NCBI RefSeq assembly: GCF_900090045.1
Contig: NC_041788.1
Location: 2,079,501 to 2,143,500 of the forward strand
From: Plasmodium malariae
Lineage: Eukaryota > Apicomplexa > Aconoidasida > Haemosporida > Plasmodiidae
Direction of reading: 5' to 3'
Length of the DNA stretch: 64,000 nt
Below are positions 1 through 10,239 of the stretch, in pieces. Position numbers and translations under genes: made by a program. Each line of letters begins with the position of its first letter. Position 1 is the first letter of the stretch. The notes under the pieces were generated by a model. That model saw nothing but the letters and a program-made list of their open reading frames with translations, was not told where the DNA came from and did not search any database.

Positions 1-750
1 TAAAAATAAAAAGTACAAAAAAATACAAAAAATGTAAGCGCAAAAAAAATAAAAATTAAAATTCTTTTAAGCTCATTTCTCTTTTAAAAAATAATTCTCA
101 TGAGAAAAGCTGAATTTTTTTGATTTCAATTTAAACTTGTTAAAACAGTTAAAAGTCAACTTATGTGGATATGATACAAAATCGGTAAATTATAAAATTT
201 TGCATAAATTGAAGAAATAAATATGTCATTTTAAATTATACAGGAAAAAAATAATATGGATCTGCTTTTTATTTGAATATTAGTTAATAAAACGGTCATT
301 TGAGGCATGTACAATTATACATATATATATATATATATATGAGTCTACATTTAAATATTTATGTATTAATATTGGTACATACTTCATGTGCATATATAAA
401 TTTTGCCAAATTAAATGAGTCTCACTTTGTTTGATCATTTTACTCTGGAACGGCATATTCCATTATGTACTTTTTATTTTCCCGTTTTTACCTGTATTTT
501 GCAAATTTGTCATTTATTACGTTTTTCCTGAATTCTGTATTTAAGTAAGTAGGAATATGTGCATATAGATGTACAAACATACGAACGTACGAACATACGT
601 ACATACATACGTACATACATATATACATACATATATACAAATATATATATTTATTTTATATAAACCATATGGCAAGAACAAAACACCACTTAGTAGGATT
701 TAAATAAAATTATTTGTAGGTATCTGTGTATATGAAATAAAAAAAATATA
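1..750. other. Intergenic, upstream of the EIPR1-like gene
   Basis: No coding signal is visible on either strand. The stretch is AT-rich, with a (TA)n run near 318-340. At about 570-640 there is a degenerate series of 4-8 base ACGTAC/ACATAC steps. The last few hundred bases presumably carry the promoter and 5' UTR of the gene starting at 751, but no defined element can be named. Confidence 0.6.
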
Positions 751-2283
751 ATGTATTCCAGTAAAATTTTAAAAAATACGTATTATTTACCGTATAAATC
801 TAAATGTTTAAACAATGTAAATAATCGTTTGCCAGATCAGTCATATAACTTGCATTATTTTGTATTAAGCTCCTATAATCCTTTTAGCAACAATGAGATT
901 CACTTGATTGAGTATAACGATCAAAGTTTATCTATTAGAAATGTAGAAATATTTGACCATAATGGAGAAATTGAACAGATGGTTTGTTTAGATATGTATG
1001 GAAATGAAGATGGAGAAAAAAAAGTACTCATATGTACTTCTGGGTTTTGCTCATCTGGTGGGAATACTAACAGGATGAATATAAACGATATGAAATATTC
1101 CTGTTCCTTGTTCATAGGACATATAAATAATTTAGATGAAAAGGAATATAATGAAAACTACATAGAGGAGATGACGGAAAATGTTGAAAGGGAAGAGGAC
1201 GATATTCGGCATATTTCGTTCGAGGATGGCCAAAAAAGAGAACAAAGACAATTGGACGAGGTGGTAGGAGTAATAGAAGCAGAAAAATCAAGGGATGCAA
1301 TAGAAGCGAGGAAAGCAGTAGAAGCGTGGGATGCAGTAAAAGCGAGAGGCGTGTACGTCGATCGCAAAGTGGATACCTTGCTGGAGAAAAAAGGAATAGA
1401 GGAGACTCATCAAAATATAAACAAGTTAGAAGAAAATCAAAATTCACACATTTCAAATGATATGAAGGAGAAAGAGATCAGGTGTGAATTAAATATTTCC
1501 TCAAGAAATAATGGAAATATAAAGAAGGTATATTTACCTGGAGAAAAAAAGAAGGTGCCGTTAAATAAGTTGTGTGATTTGAAACGTAGTAAGGAATATG
1601 ATGGAATTAAAAATATTGCCGTAGATAATTATGAAAAAGAATTTCATAGAATAGCTATAATAGACAAATATAGTTATAATATATTTGAGAAGAATAAAAA
1701 TGATATGAATTTAATACAATCAAATAATCTTAAAAAGGAATTAAATTATGGAGTATTCGATCCTCATCATGAAAATATATTAGCAGTTATAAGTGATATA
1801 TATATATATGGTTACGATATTAAAAGTAATAAGGAAATATTTTCCGCATATACAAATCATAAGTCTAATTTAACATCCATTGATTTTAATCCTAATATAC
1901 CAAACGTTATAATATCATCATCTAATGATGGTTTTATAAAATTCTGGGATTTAAGATATTTAAAAAATTCTTTTCTTACTATTAATATTCATTCTCATTG
2001 GGTTACTTCTCTTAATTTTAATAATTACCATGATGAATTACTTTTAACTACAAGTACGGACAATACAGTTAAATTACATAAAATAGAATACCCCAATAAT
2101 TTAAATCTACAAAAAAAGGAGACAAATTATAAGTTAATTAAAACTTATACAGATCATGAAGAATCTGTTTACAAAGGAATATGGAGCAAAACGGACGCTT
2201 GGGTTTTTGCGTCCTTATCATACGATGGAAAGTGCGTTGTGAATACCGTTCCTACTGAACAAAAATATAAAATACTCTTGTAA
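751..2283 (+). CDS. EIPR1: WD40 protein, EARP/GARP-interacting protein 1 (EIPR1/TSSC1) homologue
   Basis: 510 aa, ATG start, single exon. The N-terminal part keeps the EIPR1 pattern of a 'NxIHLIEY..' strand followed by 'GEIEQMVCLD'. The C-terminal half has WD repeats (about residues 330-510) with 'FDPHHENILAV', 'SIDFNPN', 'SSNDGFIKFWDLR' and 'IHSHWVTSLNFN'. The extreme C-terminus, 'FASLSYDGKCVVNTVP' followed by KYKILL, closely parallels the end of human EIPR1 as I remember it. In animals and yeast-like systems this family binds the EARP/GARP tethering complexes and dense-core-vesicle machinery, so a role in endosome/Golgi or secretory-organelle traffic is inferred. Residues of about 130-240 are an acidic, low-complexity insertion (EEDD, EARKAVEAWDAVKAR) absent from other eukaryotes. 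The family call is confident; the role in Plasmodium is not known to me. Confidence 0.8.
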   Translation: MYSSKILKNTYYLPYKSKCLNNVNNRLPDQSYNLHYFVLSSYNPFSNNEIHLIEYNDQSLSIRNVEIFDHNGEIEQMVCLDMYGNEDGEKKVLICTSGFCSSGGNTNRMNINDMKYSCSLFIGHINNLDEKEYNENYIEEMTENVEREEDDIRHISFEDGQKREQRQLDEVVGVIEAEKSRDAIEARKAVEAWDAVKARGVYVDRKVDTLLEKKGIEETHQNINKLEENQNSHISNDMKEKEIRCELNISSRNNGNIKKVYLPGEKKKVPLNKLCDLKRSKEYDGIKNIAVDNYEKEFHRIAIIDKYSYNIFEKNKNDMNLIQSNNLKKELNYGVFDPHHENILAVISDIYIYGYDIKSNKEIFSAYTNHKSNLTSIDFNPNIPNVIISSSNDGFIKFWDLRYLKNSFLTINIHSHWVTSLNFNNYHDELLLTTSTDNTVKLHKIEYPNNLNLQKKETNYKLIKTYTDHEESVYKGIWSKTDAWVFASLSYDGKCVVNTVPTEQKYKILL

Positions 2284-2521
2284 AAAAAAAAAGAAAAAAA
2301 ATATAACAATATATGATATAATAATGTATTATATAGTATAATATTATATAATATTATATTACGTTTGCGCTTATTTGTTCATTCCAGAAGTGTTGTCCTT
2401 CGTTCATTTGATTCATTTTTTTAATTTTTTCCCGTCTTATAATGTATAAACATAATTATGAAAATATGGGATAATACAACTGAATATGTAAAGGGTGCAA
2501 AGGTAACATTCACTGCATTGG

Positions 2522-2562
2522 ACTTACCACATTAGAATATTCATACATATAATGTGGCAAGT
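2522..2562. other. Imperfect 13-bp inverted repeat (hairpin)
   Basis: The arms are ACTTACCACATTA and TAATGTGGCAAGT, with one mismatch and a 15-base spacer. The arms are richer in GC than the surroundings. It could fold in RNA or be a chance dyad. Confidence 0.35.
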
Positions 2563-2744
2563 TGTAGATACTCTGGCATTTGCGCACATATGCAAATGTA
2601 TGAATAAACGTATGTATATCCATGATAATTTTAGTTTTACTTCTATGCTGTTCAGAATTCTTAGTTGAAATTGTCCCCTCGTACATTATTTAATTCGCTT
2701 TATTATTTTATTTACCACATATTATTTTATTTATTCATATTATT

Positions 2745-2880
2745 ATATTTTATTTTGTTTATTTATATTATTATATTTTACGTCGTTTATTTATATTATT
2801 ATATTTTACGTCGTTTATTTATATTATTATATTTTACGTCGTTTATTTATATTATTATATTTTACGTCGTTTATTTATTT
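2745..2880. repeat. 28-bp minisatellite
   Basis: The core ACGTCGTTTATTTATATT recurs with an exact 28-bp period: CG at 2781, 2809, 2837 and 2865. There are about 4.5 near-identical copies. The + strand frame across it is open only because the unit lacks stops in that frame (the unit length, 28, is not a multiple of 3). I do not read it as coding. Confidence 0.85.
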
Positions 2881-3169
2881 TATTATATTGTACTTTATAT
2901 ATCATACTTTATTTAATGCTATTCATTTTTTTTCAAGTTACTTTACAACACAATTTTGCAAAACTGGTAATAAAATTTTTATAAATTGTTCAAGCCGGAA
3001 TAGCTTTCTTCTTTAGCTAAATATATTAAAAGTGATGAAGCAGAAAATTAAAAGGTACAGTTTTGTAATAAAAAATAAGATTCGTTTCAACTGCTTCGTT
3101 ATCTTTTTGTGTATTTTTTTTTATTTTTTTTCTTGTGGTATTCTTAATTCTTTTACTTTTTTTTTTCGA

Positions 3170-3250
3170 CTTAGCGTTTGTGAGAACGCAACGTTAATGC
3201 TTACACCTGTTGAACGGCATTCATTAGAACCTATATTGGAGACGTTTTAG
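3170..3250 (+). other. GC-rich patch, possible short exon or RNA
   Basis: About 42% GC by hand count in a background near 20%. It directly follows a polypyrimidine tract ending CGACTTAG, which looks like a 3' splice site. The + strand reads ENATLMLTPVERHSLEPIL before TAG at 3248-3250. A start at ATG 3035 would give a 71-aa hydrophobic small protein. A splice from 3056 (AAAAG/GTACAG) is also conceivable. I recognise no family. Confidence 0.25.
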
Positions 3251-3530
3251 CAAACCAAAAAAAAATATAAAACTTTATTATTACCTTCTTTGGGCTTTTT
3301 TTATGGCTCCTTTTGTTTTTAAACGTGGCATTTTTGTTTGTTTTTACATTTGACTTCATACTGCTTCGTATTGCTTTATGTTGCTTTGTATTACTGCATA
3401 CTACTCAACTTTATTTTCATAACATTTTCTTTGTTTGAAACGCTTTTCTCCACCCTAGGTTCCCAATTAAGCTTGTCAAAATTAACTAAAATGATGGTAA
3501 ATAAAACGACGTATTAATTAGCTCACCTTA

Positions 3531-6174
3531 ATGTTTCTTCAAAAAGTTAGCGAGTTGCTTATTTGTTCTCTCTTATTTGCATTATGTGTGATGAATACAT
3601 GGGTAGTAACTGTTAGTAAACGAGTTAATTTGCAACGAAAGCAGAGCTTTCACTTTATATCCCCAAGAACACATAGGAGTAAATATGTTGTTAAGAAAAA
3701 AATATTTTTTTTTAATAAAAGAAAGTTAAGTGTATCACAATGCAACGAAGAAAATAATATGGATACCATTTTCAAATATACAAAATATGGCGAAACCAAT
3801 GATAATAAGTATATAAATATATTAGAAAAGAAGGCAAATGAAATTAAAAATTCTAAAAATAGTTTTAATAATTATAAGATGAAGAATAATAAATATGAGG
3901 AAGAACAAAACTGTTCCTATCAACCATTAGATTATACGACATTACATGTATTATCTTTTGAACTAAATGCATTATTACAAGACTGTGTAGTACATCATAT
4001 AACTCAAGCAGACGACAAAACGATAGTTTTACATTTAAATAAACGAGAAAAAGAATATTATTTATATATATGTTATGATAACCAGAATCCTGTAATTTCT
4101 CTTGGTTTAAAAATAAAGAAGTTATTTAATCGATTCATAGATGATGACTATGCACAAAAATTAAACCCCGTTTTGAAATATTCCATTATTTCTAATATAT
4201 ATATGAAAAAAAGTTTTATAAAAATATTATGTATTGATTTTATATTAAAAAGAAAAACTCAAGAAGATATTGATATTGAAGATATATTGTCTAACACAAG
4301 CATTAGTAGAAAAGTAACATTATTATTTGATCTACATCATAATTCTTGTATTTCTTTTGTTATTAATAAAGTAAATAATGAAATTTTAATTTCTCCCCAT
4401 AATTATATAACAGAAAAAACTATAGATAAATCTTTTAAAGAAGGACATACGTATATATTCCCTACCAATGATGAATGTAAAATAATTCCGAATCATTATG
4501 AATTTTTTTCTTCTTTTTTAAAATTGTTTAAATCAAGAAAAGAGCAAAACTTCATTTCGTCCATATTAGATCTATATGAAGGACTCAGTTATAATATACT
4601 TTTAAAATTTTTTGATCATTTAAATATTTCAAGTGATATAAAATTTTCAGATATAGACCCAGGCTTGCTACTAGACTTTTTTAATAATACATATATTAAA
4701 TGGATTCGCTTTTTAAATTTAAAAGAAAAATGTGACACGCTCATTTTTTATCCTCATTTTGATCACACATTGAACATTTATTGTGTTGTGAAGTTTTTGA
4801 CACGAAAAACTAATTATGCATTTTTGAATACCCCTGAACATAAGTACCATAGCGCCGAAACACGTAGGTTTCTTACGGCAAGTGTAACTGCAGATATTAC
4901 TGGCACAGAGGTGAAGCAATCGTTTGCAGATCAAACGGTTAACAAGAGTGGAAAGGATGAAGGAGCTTATGATTACAGAAAGGAAATGTCAAAGGAAGGA
5001 TACGGCAAAGATGGTGAGGAGGAATCAGGAATGATGGATATCAAAATAGAGAGCGGCAAAATGGATGAGGCAAAAATTGAGAGCGGCAAAATGGATGATG
5101 CAAAAATTGAGAGCAGCAAATTGGCTGATACCAAAAACAGAGAAACATACTTTGAAACAGTCATCGAACTGGTCTACTATTACTACGGAAAGTCCCTTTC
5201 TGTAAATAAATTTTACTCAACATTAAAATATTGCAAAGAATTTATTAAAAAGAAGATACCACTGTATGAAGAAATGCTGATGCAGTATAAAAGTGAACGA
5301 GAGATATGTGAAAAGGCTTATTTGTTACATGAAAACTTAAATAAGCTGAGTGTTTTTAATCATACTATATCGAAAATGAAAGACTGGATAGACAAGAAAA
5401 CTTTTGATGCATTAAAGTTAATAGAAAATGAATTAAAATTTAATTCAATAGAAGATAATAGAAAAAAATACGTAAAAAGGATGGAAGAAAAAAAACAGAA
5501 AGAAGAATTATTACAAAAAAAAATTTTAAATGTTCAACCCAATGTTATTAAAACATCTCAAAATCTTTATAAAGGCTCTCTTTTAATTAAAGTTAATGAA
5601 ACCGATTTATCTTCTCCATTTATAATAGTAGGTAGAAATAGTAAACAAAATGAAAGAATATCAACACAAATTTTAAAATTCAACGATTTGTGGTTTCACG
5701 TACATGAACATCCAGGAGGTCATGTCATATTAAGAAATAAAAAAATTAATGGTAAAATAATTACGGCAGACCTAAATGTTGAAGATATAAACGTTGACGA
5801 TGATATTAAATATGCTGCAAATATAGCTGCCTATTTTTCCAAAGCAAGAAAGCTCGATAAAACCCTCGTCTGTTTCACCATTGGAAAGTATGTTTTAAAG
5901 GATAACACCTTAAGCGAAGGAGCGGTTGAAGTTTTGAGATACAAATTAGTATATGGCAGGTATGAATGATTTATTACATGTGTATATTCTCTATATTTCT
6001 ATAGAGTACCTTTGCACATATAACCACCCCACAGGTGTGTATTCTTGCATACAAATATGCACATATTCATAATTCTCCGCTTTCCACCTTTTCAGACCAA
6101 GCAAAGTATCAAGTGTTATAAAAGACCTCAAGGAAAGAAATAAGGAGATCGAACTTTCTAATAAAAAGAAATAG
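3531..6174 (+). CDS. NFACT/RqcH-like protein (Rqc2/FbpA family) with organelle-type leader, two exons
   Basis: CDS join(3531..5959, 6096..6174), 835 aa. The donor is AG/GTATGA at 5960 and the acceptor TTTTCAG ends at 6095. Splicing replaces a stop four codons later with a 26-residue, Lys-rich tail. Residues 1-25 are hydrophobic (LLICSLLFALCVMN) and are followed by a basic Ser/Lys/Arg-rich stretch, the usual form of an apicoplast bipartite leader. The NFACT-N region is at about 140-300. A Glu/Lys/Ser repeat insertion (KIESGKMDEA and variants) lies at about 500-540. A helical/coiled middle follows, then the NFACT-R domain at about 680-810 with 'GRNSKQNE', 'DLWFHVHEHPGGHV' and 'AAYFSKAR'. The family binds tRNA and the 50S/60S subunit in ribosome quality control. 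The usual NFACT-N 'DR' and 'EIM' tRNA-contact motifs are not evident here: the aligned stretches read 'KILCIDF' and 'LLFDLHHNS'. Apicoplast location is inference. Confidence 0.78.
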
Positions 6175-6176
6175 GA

Positions 6177-6211
<35 letters not shown>

Positions 6212-6781
6212 CTTATATTCTGCATTTCTACATAATACAGAATTATGCATTACATATTCTGTAATTTTTTTGTACAAAATATTTATTTTTTATTATAAAT
6301 TTTTATTTACGTTAATTTAAAATTTTTTGGCAGTGTTGCAAAAAGTACTTATTTGCACATTTCCCCAATATTCGCACTTCGTGATTTTTCTATTTTCTTT
6401 AATAAAAAAGTGTAAGATAATAAGAAAAAAAAAAAAAAAAATTAAAAGAAAACAAAGCAATATAATGCAATGTACAGCAAAAAAGTAACAAATCAATCCA
6501 AAAATTGCAATGTAAAGCAAAAAAAAAATGACAAATAAATCCAAATGCAAAAGGGAAGCATGAAACACAAGCAGGTGTAAGAGCAAAAAAAAAAAAAAAA
6601 TAATGCGAAATAGTTGGAATATAATCATCTTGTTGTGCCCCCAACATATTTAAGCATTATAAATTGCATCATCACGAGGTTTATATTAAATACAATTTAA
6701 TTTTACGATCACCGTTTTACTGAAATGCGGTGTAATATAAGAACTCCCAACAAATGAGAAGGTATTTTTATAATAATTATA
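6175..6781. other. Intergenic with poly(T)33
   Basis: A run of about 33 T residues (6179-6211) starts five bases after the NFACT-like stop codon. From 6420 to 6600 there are A-rich tracts and several CAAAA-type steps. The long - strand frames here (6317-6647) are Phe/Leu/Ile-only translations of poly(A) and are not genes. The last 120 bases are the presumed 5' UTR of the gene at 6782. Confidence 0.55.
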
Positions 6782-9061
6782 ATGCTATCTATTTTTTCAT
6801 TCTTAAATATTATCATAATCGCTTACTTGTTTTTAAAAAATAATTTATGCATACGAAACAGCAAAAGCCAGAGCAAAAGAAAAAGTAAAAGTGTTTTTCC
6901 TGTATATACTACTATTTTAAAAGATAGGAGAGGTAACAAAATTAGTAATGTAAAAAGTGCTCATATAAAAATAATTGGATTTACACAGAACATAAAAGGA
7001 AAGACGTTTCAAAAGGGGGAGAAGAGATTCCTCATAGAAGGAAAAAAGATATACTCCGACAGAGAAAAAAAAAAAAAATGGAAAAAACTTTTTGCTGAAG
7101 GTAATTTTTTCAATCCGAAACAATTTAAAAATTTATTTCCTGATGAGCCAAATAAGAAGGGAAAAACTAATTATAATGAAAATTGTCTTAATCTAGAAGA
7201 GGTAGAAAATTTAAAAGAGATATGTCCTTCTTTGTACGAGCAGTTGGAAGATTATCATAAATCAGAAGGACTAGAAGAGTTAAAAGAGGAAGAGATACCG
7301 ACAGAAAAGAGGGAAGTAAAGGAGTACGTAGCAATGGAACACAAAACAAAAGAAGAAGAAGAAGAAGTAAGTGGCACGAAGAACATTTCCGTGTATGAAG
7401 GGTTGCCACTTCTGATGATTGACGGAAAGGACTTTCAAGGATTTCCTGATAGTAGGAAGATAAAAATAAAACCCGAAATTTCTACACAATTTAGTAATTT
7501 AGATTATGACAAATGTATCAAATCAAATAGTGAGAAGAAATATATGGGTGACTCTCAGAAGGGTTTAAGTGAAAATGTAAATAATGGCCAAATGGGAAAG
7601 GGAGAGAAAGGCGAAAATGGTCAAAATGGGGAAAACGCCATAAAAACTGTACGAAATACGGCAGATGAAAAGGGTATGTTGAATGAGTTTGAAAGGGAAG
7701 TACAGTTAGTGTTAGGAAAAGAGGATAGAAGTACAAGTGATATACCAAAGGGTACTCCCAACTGCAGTACAACCGGAAGTACGGATTGCAGAACAGATAC
7801 ACATAGCGACGATACCAAAGGGGAAAGCTTAACAAAGGAAGAAAGGATTGCAAAATATAAAAAGTTCGGAAAACATCATCACATGGATTCTGCTTTAGGA
7901 GATGTTCTATATGATAGGGACTACCCAGGGTACATTTATTTAAATCATGGGGAAAATTTAAAAGAGTTAGATGAAAAGAGTGAATTCGATTCGGAGTTTC
8001 CAAGTTATATAAACCCATCGAATATACATTTAAGAACAGGTCGTAAAAGAGAGGTGCAAAAAATAAGAGACAGTGGAATAAAGCAAAAAAGGAGATGGGG
8101 TTGTTCCAAAATTGAGAATGATATTAAAAGAGGAAATTGGAGATATTATGATGATATGGTAAAAGATCTTCTTGATTCAACAGATCAAGAAAAGTTAGAG
8201 GAAAATTATTATTCAAATAATTATTATCAAAGAACTCATAATAATACAGGGTTTGGAAGTTTAGACAAAGTACAAAATAATTATTTTGATGTACAATTTA
8301 TAGGATCAGCTGAAACATACCCAGCAAATATATCAGTAGGTATGAATTTTATATGGCCAATTAATTTTATACCTTTATTATGTAAGCAATATACAAAAAG
8401 ATCAGGACAACCAATTAAATCGGAAATTTTCAATTTAGGAGGATTTGATTCTTTGCAATTATGGTTTTACCCTGATGGTATGAATAATTCCATTGATGGT
8501 TACTGTGCACTGAAACTAGTTATGAAACCGGGGTCTTATTTACCTGTGAAAATTTTTTTTTTTGCTTTTAGTGAATATAATTATATTCATACGAATTCAT
8601 TTTATAAAGAATCAGCTGATTATATTACGTCTTCTTTAAATTTATGCAAATGCTTATTGAAAACAAAAGTAAATTTAAAAAGAATTGAAAATAATAAGGA
8701 TTATGTTATTTTAGGACCCGCTGGGAATATTTACATTGGTGTTGGTATTTTTGATGATAACTACGATTTTGAAGAAGATTTTAAAAAATTCTATTCACTT
8801 AATAACAAATATAAAAACAAAAAAAAAGTGAATCATAAATTTGAATATAAATATGACTGGGATGAAGGTGTTCATATCTTTGATAATTGGTTAAAAAAGC
8901 AAACAGCCATAACAGATGATAAGAATGAGTTGTTACCAGTATATTACACACACTCCGAGTTATATGAAAATTACAAATATCAGTATATTCCTGAGAAAAA
9001 TCCCTTAAAATTTTTAAACAGAAAAAAAGACAAGCATGCTTGGAATAGACATCCATTTTGA
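6782..9061 (+). CDS. Conserved Plasmodium-type protein with hydrophobic leader, weak MATH/TRAF-like C-terminus
   Basis: 759 aa, ATG start, no intron needed. Residues 1-20 (MLSIFSFLNIIIIAYLFLKN) form a signal sequence or anchor, followed by a very basic Ser/Lys/Arg segment (SKSQSKRKSKS). This could be an apicoplast-type leader. Residues of about 130-390 are acidic, low-complexity and probably disordered (EEEEEVSG, GEKGENGQNGEN). The C-terminal third from about residue 400 is well structured. It contains a Trp-containing segment (KQKRRWGCSKIENDIKRGNW) and, at about 500-640, 'FDSLQLWFYPDGMNNSIDGY' followed by CALKLVMKPG and an 'IFFFAF' strand. The order L-x-W-x-Y-P-x-G ... Y-x-x-L-x-L recalls MATH/TRAF beta-sandwiches, but this is only pattern similarity. 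I do not recognise the protein by name. Confidence 0.75.
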   Translation: MLSIFSFLNIIIIAYLFLKNNLCIRNSKSQSKRKSKSVFPVYTTILKDRRGNKISNVKSAHIKIIGFTQNIKGKTFQKGEKRFLIEGKKIYSDREKKKKWKKLFAEGNFFNPKQFKNLFPDEPNKKGKTNYNENCLNLEEVENLKEICPSLYEQLEDYHKSEGLEELKEEEIPTEKREVKEYVAMEHKTKEEEEEVSGTKNISVYEGLPLLMIDGKDFQGFPDSRKIKIKPEISTQFSNLDYDKCIKSNSEKKYMGDSQKGLSENVNNGQMGKGEKGENGQNGENAIKTVRNTADEKGMLNEFEREVQLVLGKEDRSTSDIPKGTPNCSTTGSTDCRTDTHSDDTKGESLTKEERIAKYKKFGKHHHMDSALGDVLYDRDYPGYIYLNHGENLKELDEKSEFDSEFPSYINPSNIHLRTGRKREVQKIRDSGIKQKRRWGCSKIENDIKRGNWRYYDDMVKDLLDSTDQEKLEENYYSNNYYQRTHNNTGFGSLDKVQNNYFDVQFIGSAETYPANISVGMNFIWPINFIPLLCKQYTKRSGQPIKSEIFNLGGFDSLQLWFYPDGMNNSIDGYCALKLVMKPGSYLPVKIFFFAFSEYNYIHTNSFYKESADYITSSLNLCKCLLKTKVNLKRIENNKDYVILGPAGNIYIGVGIFDDNYDFEEDFKKFYSLNNKYKNKKKVNHKFEYKYDWDEGVHIFDNWLKKQTAITDDKNELLPVYYTHSELYENYKYQYIPEKNPLKFLNRKKDKHAWNRHPF

Positions 9062-10239
9062 CTTTATAAAATTAGTAACGTAATACTGGATAATTAAAAT
9101 TAAAGCATATTTTATGCCTTAAATAGAAAATAGGCGAATGTTATTAAATGAGGTGAGAAAAGGGGGGAATGGAAAATATATATTAAAGTTGTTAAGAAGG
9201 TAAAAAAAATAAAATATAAACAAAAAAAAAAATAAAATTGAGCGATAAAGGGGGAAAATGAAATAAAATAATAATAAAATAAAGCTAAAATAGAGTGAAT
9301 AGGAAGATAAAATAAAATTAAAAGAAAATATTATTAAACAAAACAAAGGAAAATAAAAATGAATTAAACAAAACAGGGGACAATAAAATTGAGTTAAACT
9401 AAAAGAAAAATAAAGTTAAACTAAACAAAGAAAAATAAAGTTAAACTAAACAAAACAAGGGGAAATGAAGTTAAATTAAATTATATTTTATTACACAAAA
9501 CAAAGGGATGTAAAATTAAAAGATATATTATCAAATATAAGCAAAACCGAAGAAATAATATATGCTACAAATAGAAAAAATTGAAAACTCTAAAAAGAAA
9601 TCTTGTACGCAAATGAAGCGTTTTAAACAAACATTAAAGGGTTGTAATAATTAAAATAATGTATTATTGTATTTTTGTTCTCCAGAAATGAACTCCAATG
9701 CATATGTGTACTATGGATGTACATGTATGTATATATATGAACAAATACGTTTACATATGTACGAACAGCCATACGCATTAAATTCAAAATATTAATATGA
9801 TGCACATTTAAATGAAGGCACAATAACAACTTTGCATCTTTCCAGCGCAGAGTTTACATATGTCCAAACTCATTTTTCATTTGTGATAATTTACTTTCTA
9901 CATGTACAAGAGTCCTTGTGCAGAAATATATATAAGTACATTTATATATAAAAAGTAATATGTACGTATATTTGTAAACCTATCTATCTCTCTATCTATC
10001 TATCTGTATGTATGTATGTATGTATCACAAATAACTTCCTCGCAGGGAAATACATTTTATTAAATTATCAAAAATTCTCTTTTTGATTCCCACCTATTTT
10101 CAAAAAGTGCGCTTATCCACCTCGTCATCCCTTTACCTTCTTCCGTTCTCTTCATATTCGTTTTGTAAACAAATTTTCTTTTTATAATATATTTGATGGC
10201 TTTTTTTTTTTCTTTTTTTTGTGTATGTGTTTCGTAGCT
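9062..10239. other. Convergent intergenic, purine-rich + strand
   Basis: 3' regions of two convergent genes (6782-9061 + and 10240-12882 -). From about 9120 to 9500 the + strand is strongly A/G-rich, with degenerate repeats of AAATAAAGTTAAACTAAAC type. At 9950-10025 there are TATC/TATG tetranucleotide runs. No gene is supported. Confidence 0.6.

Larger units (their letters stand above)
2284..3530. other. Intergenic between EIPR1-like and NFACT-like genes
   Basis: AT-rich spacer of 1.25 kb. It holds an imperfect hairpin (2522-2562), a 28-bp minisatellite (2745-2880) and a locally GC-rich patch after a pyrimidine tract (about 3170-3250), each listed separately. The last 100 bases are the presumed 5' UTR of the gene at 3531. 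No full-length gene is supported here. Confidence 0.5.
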
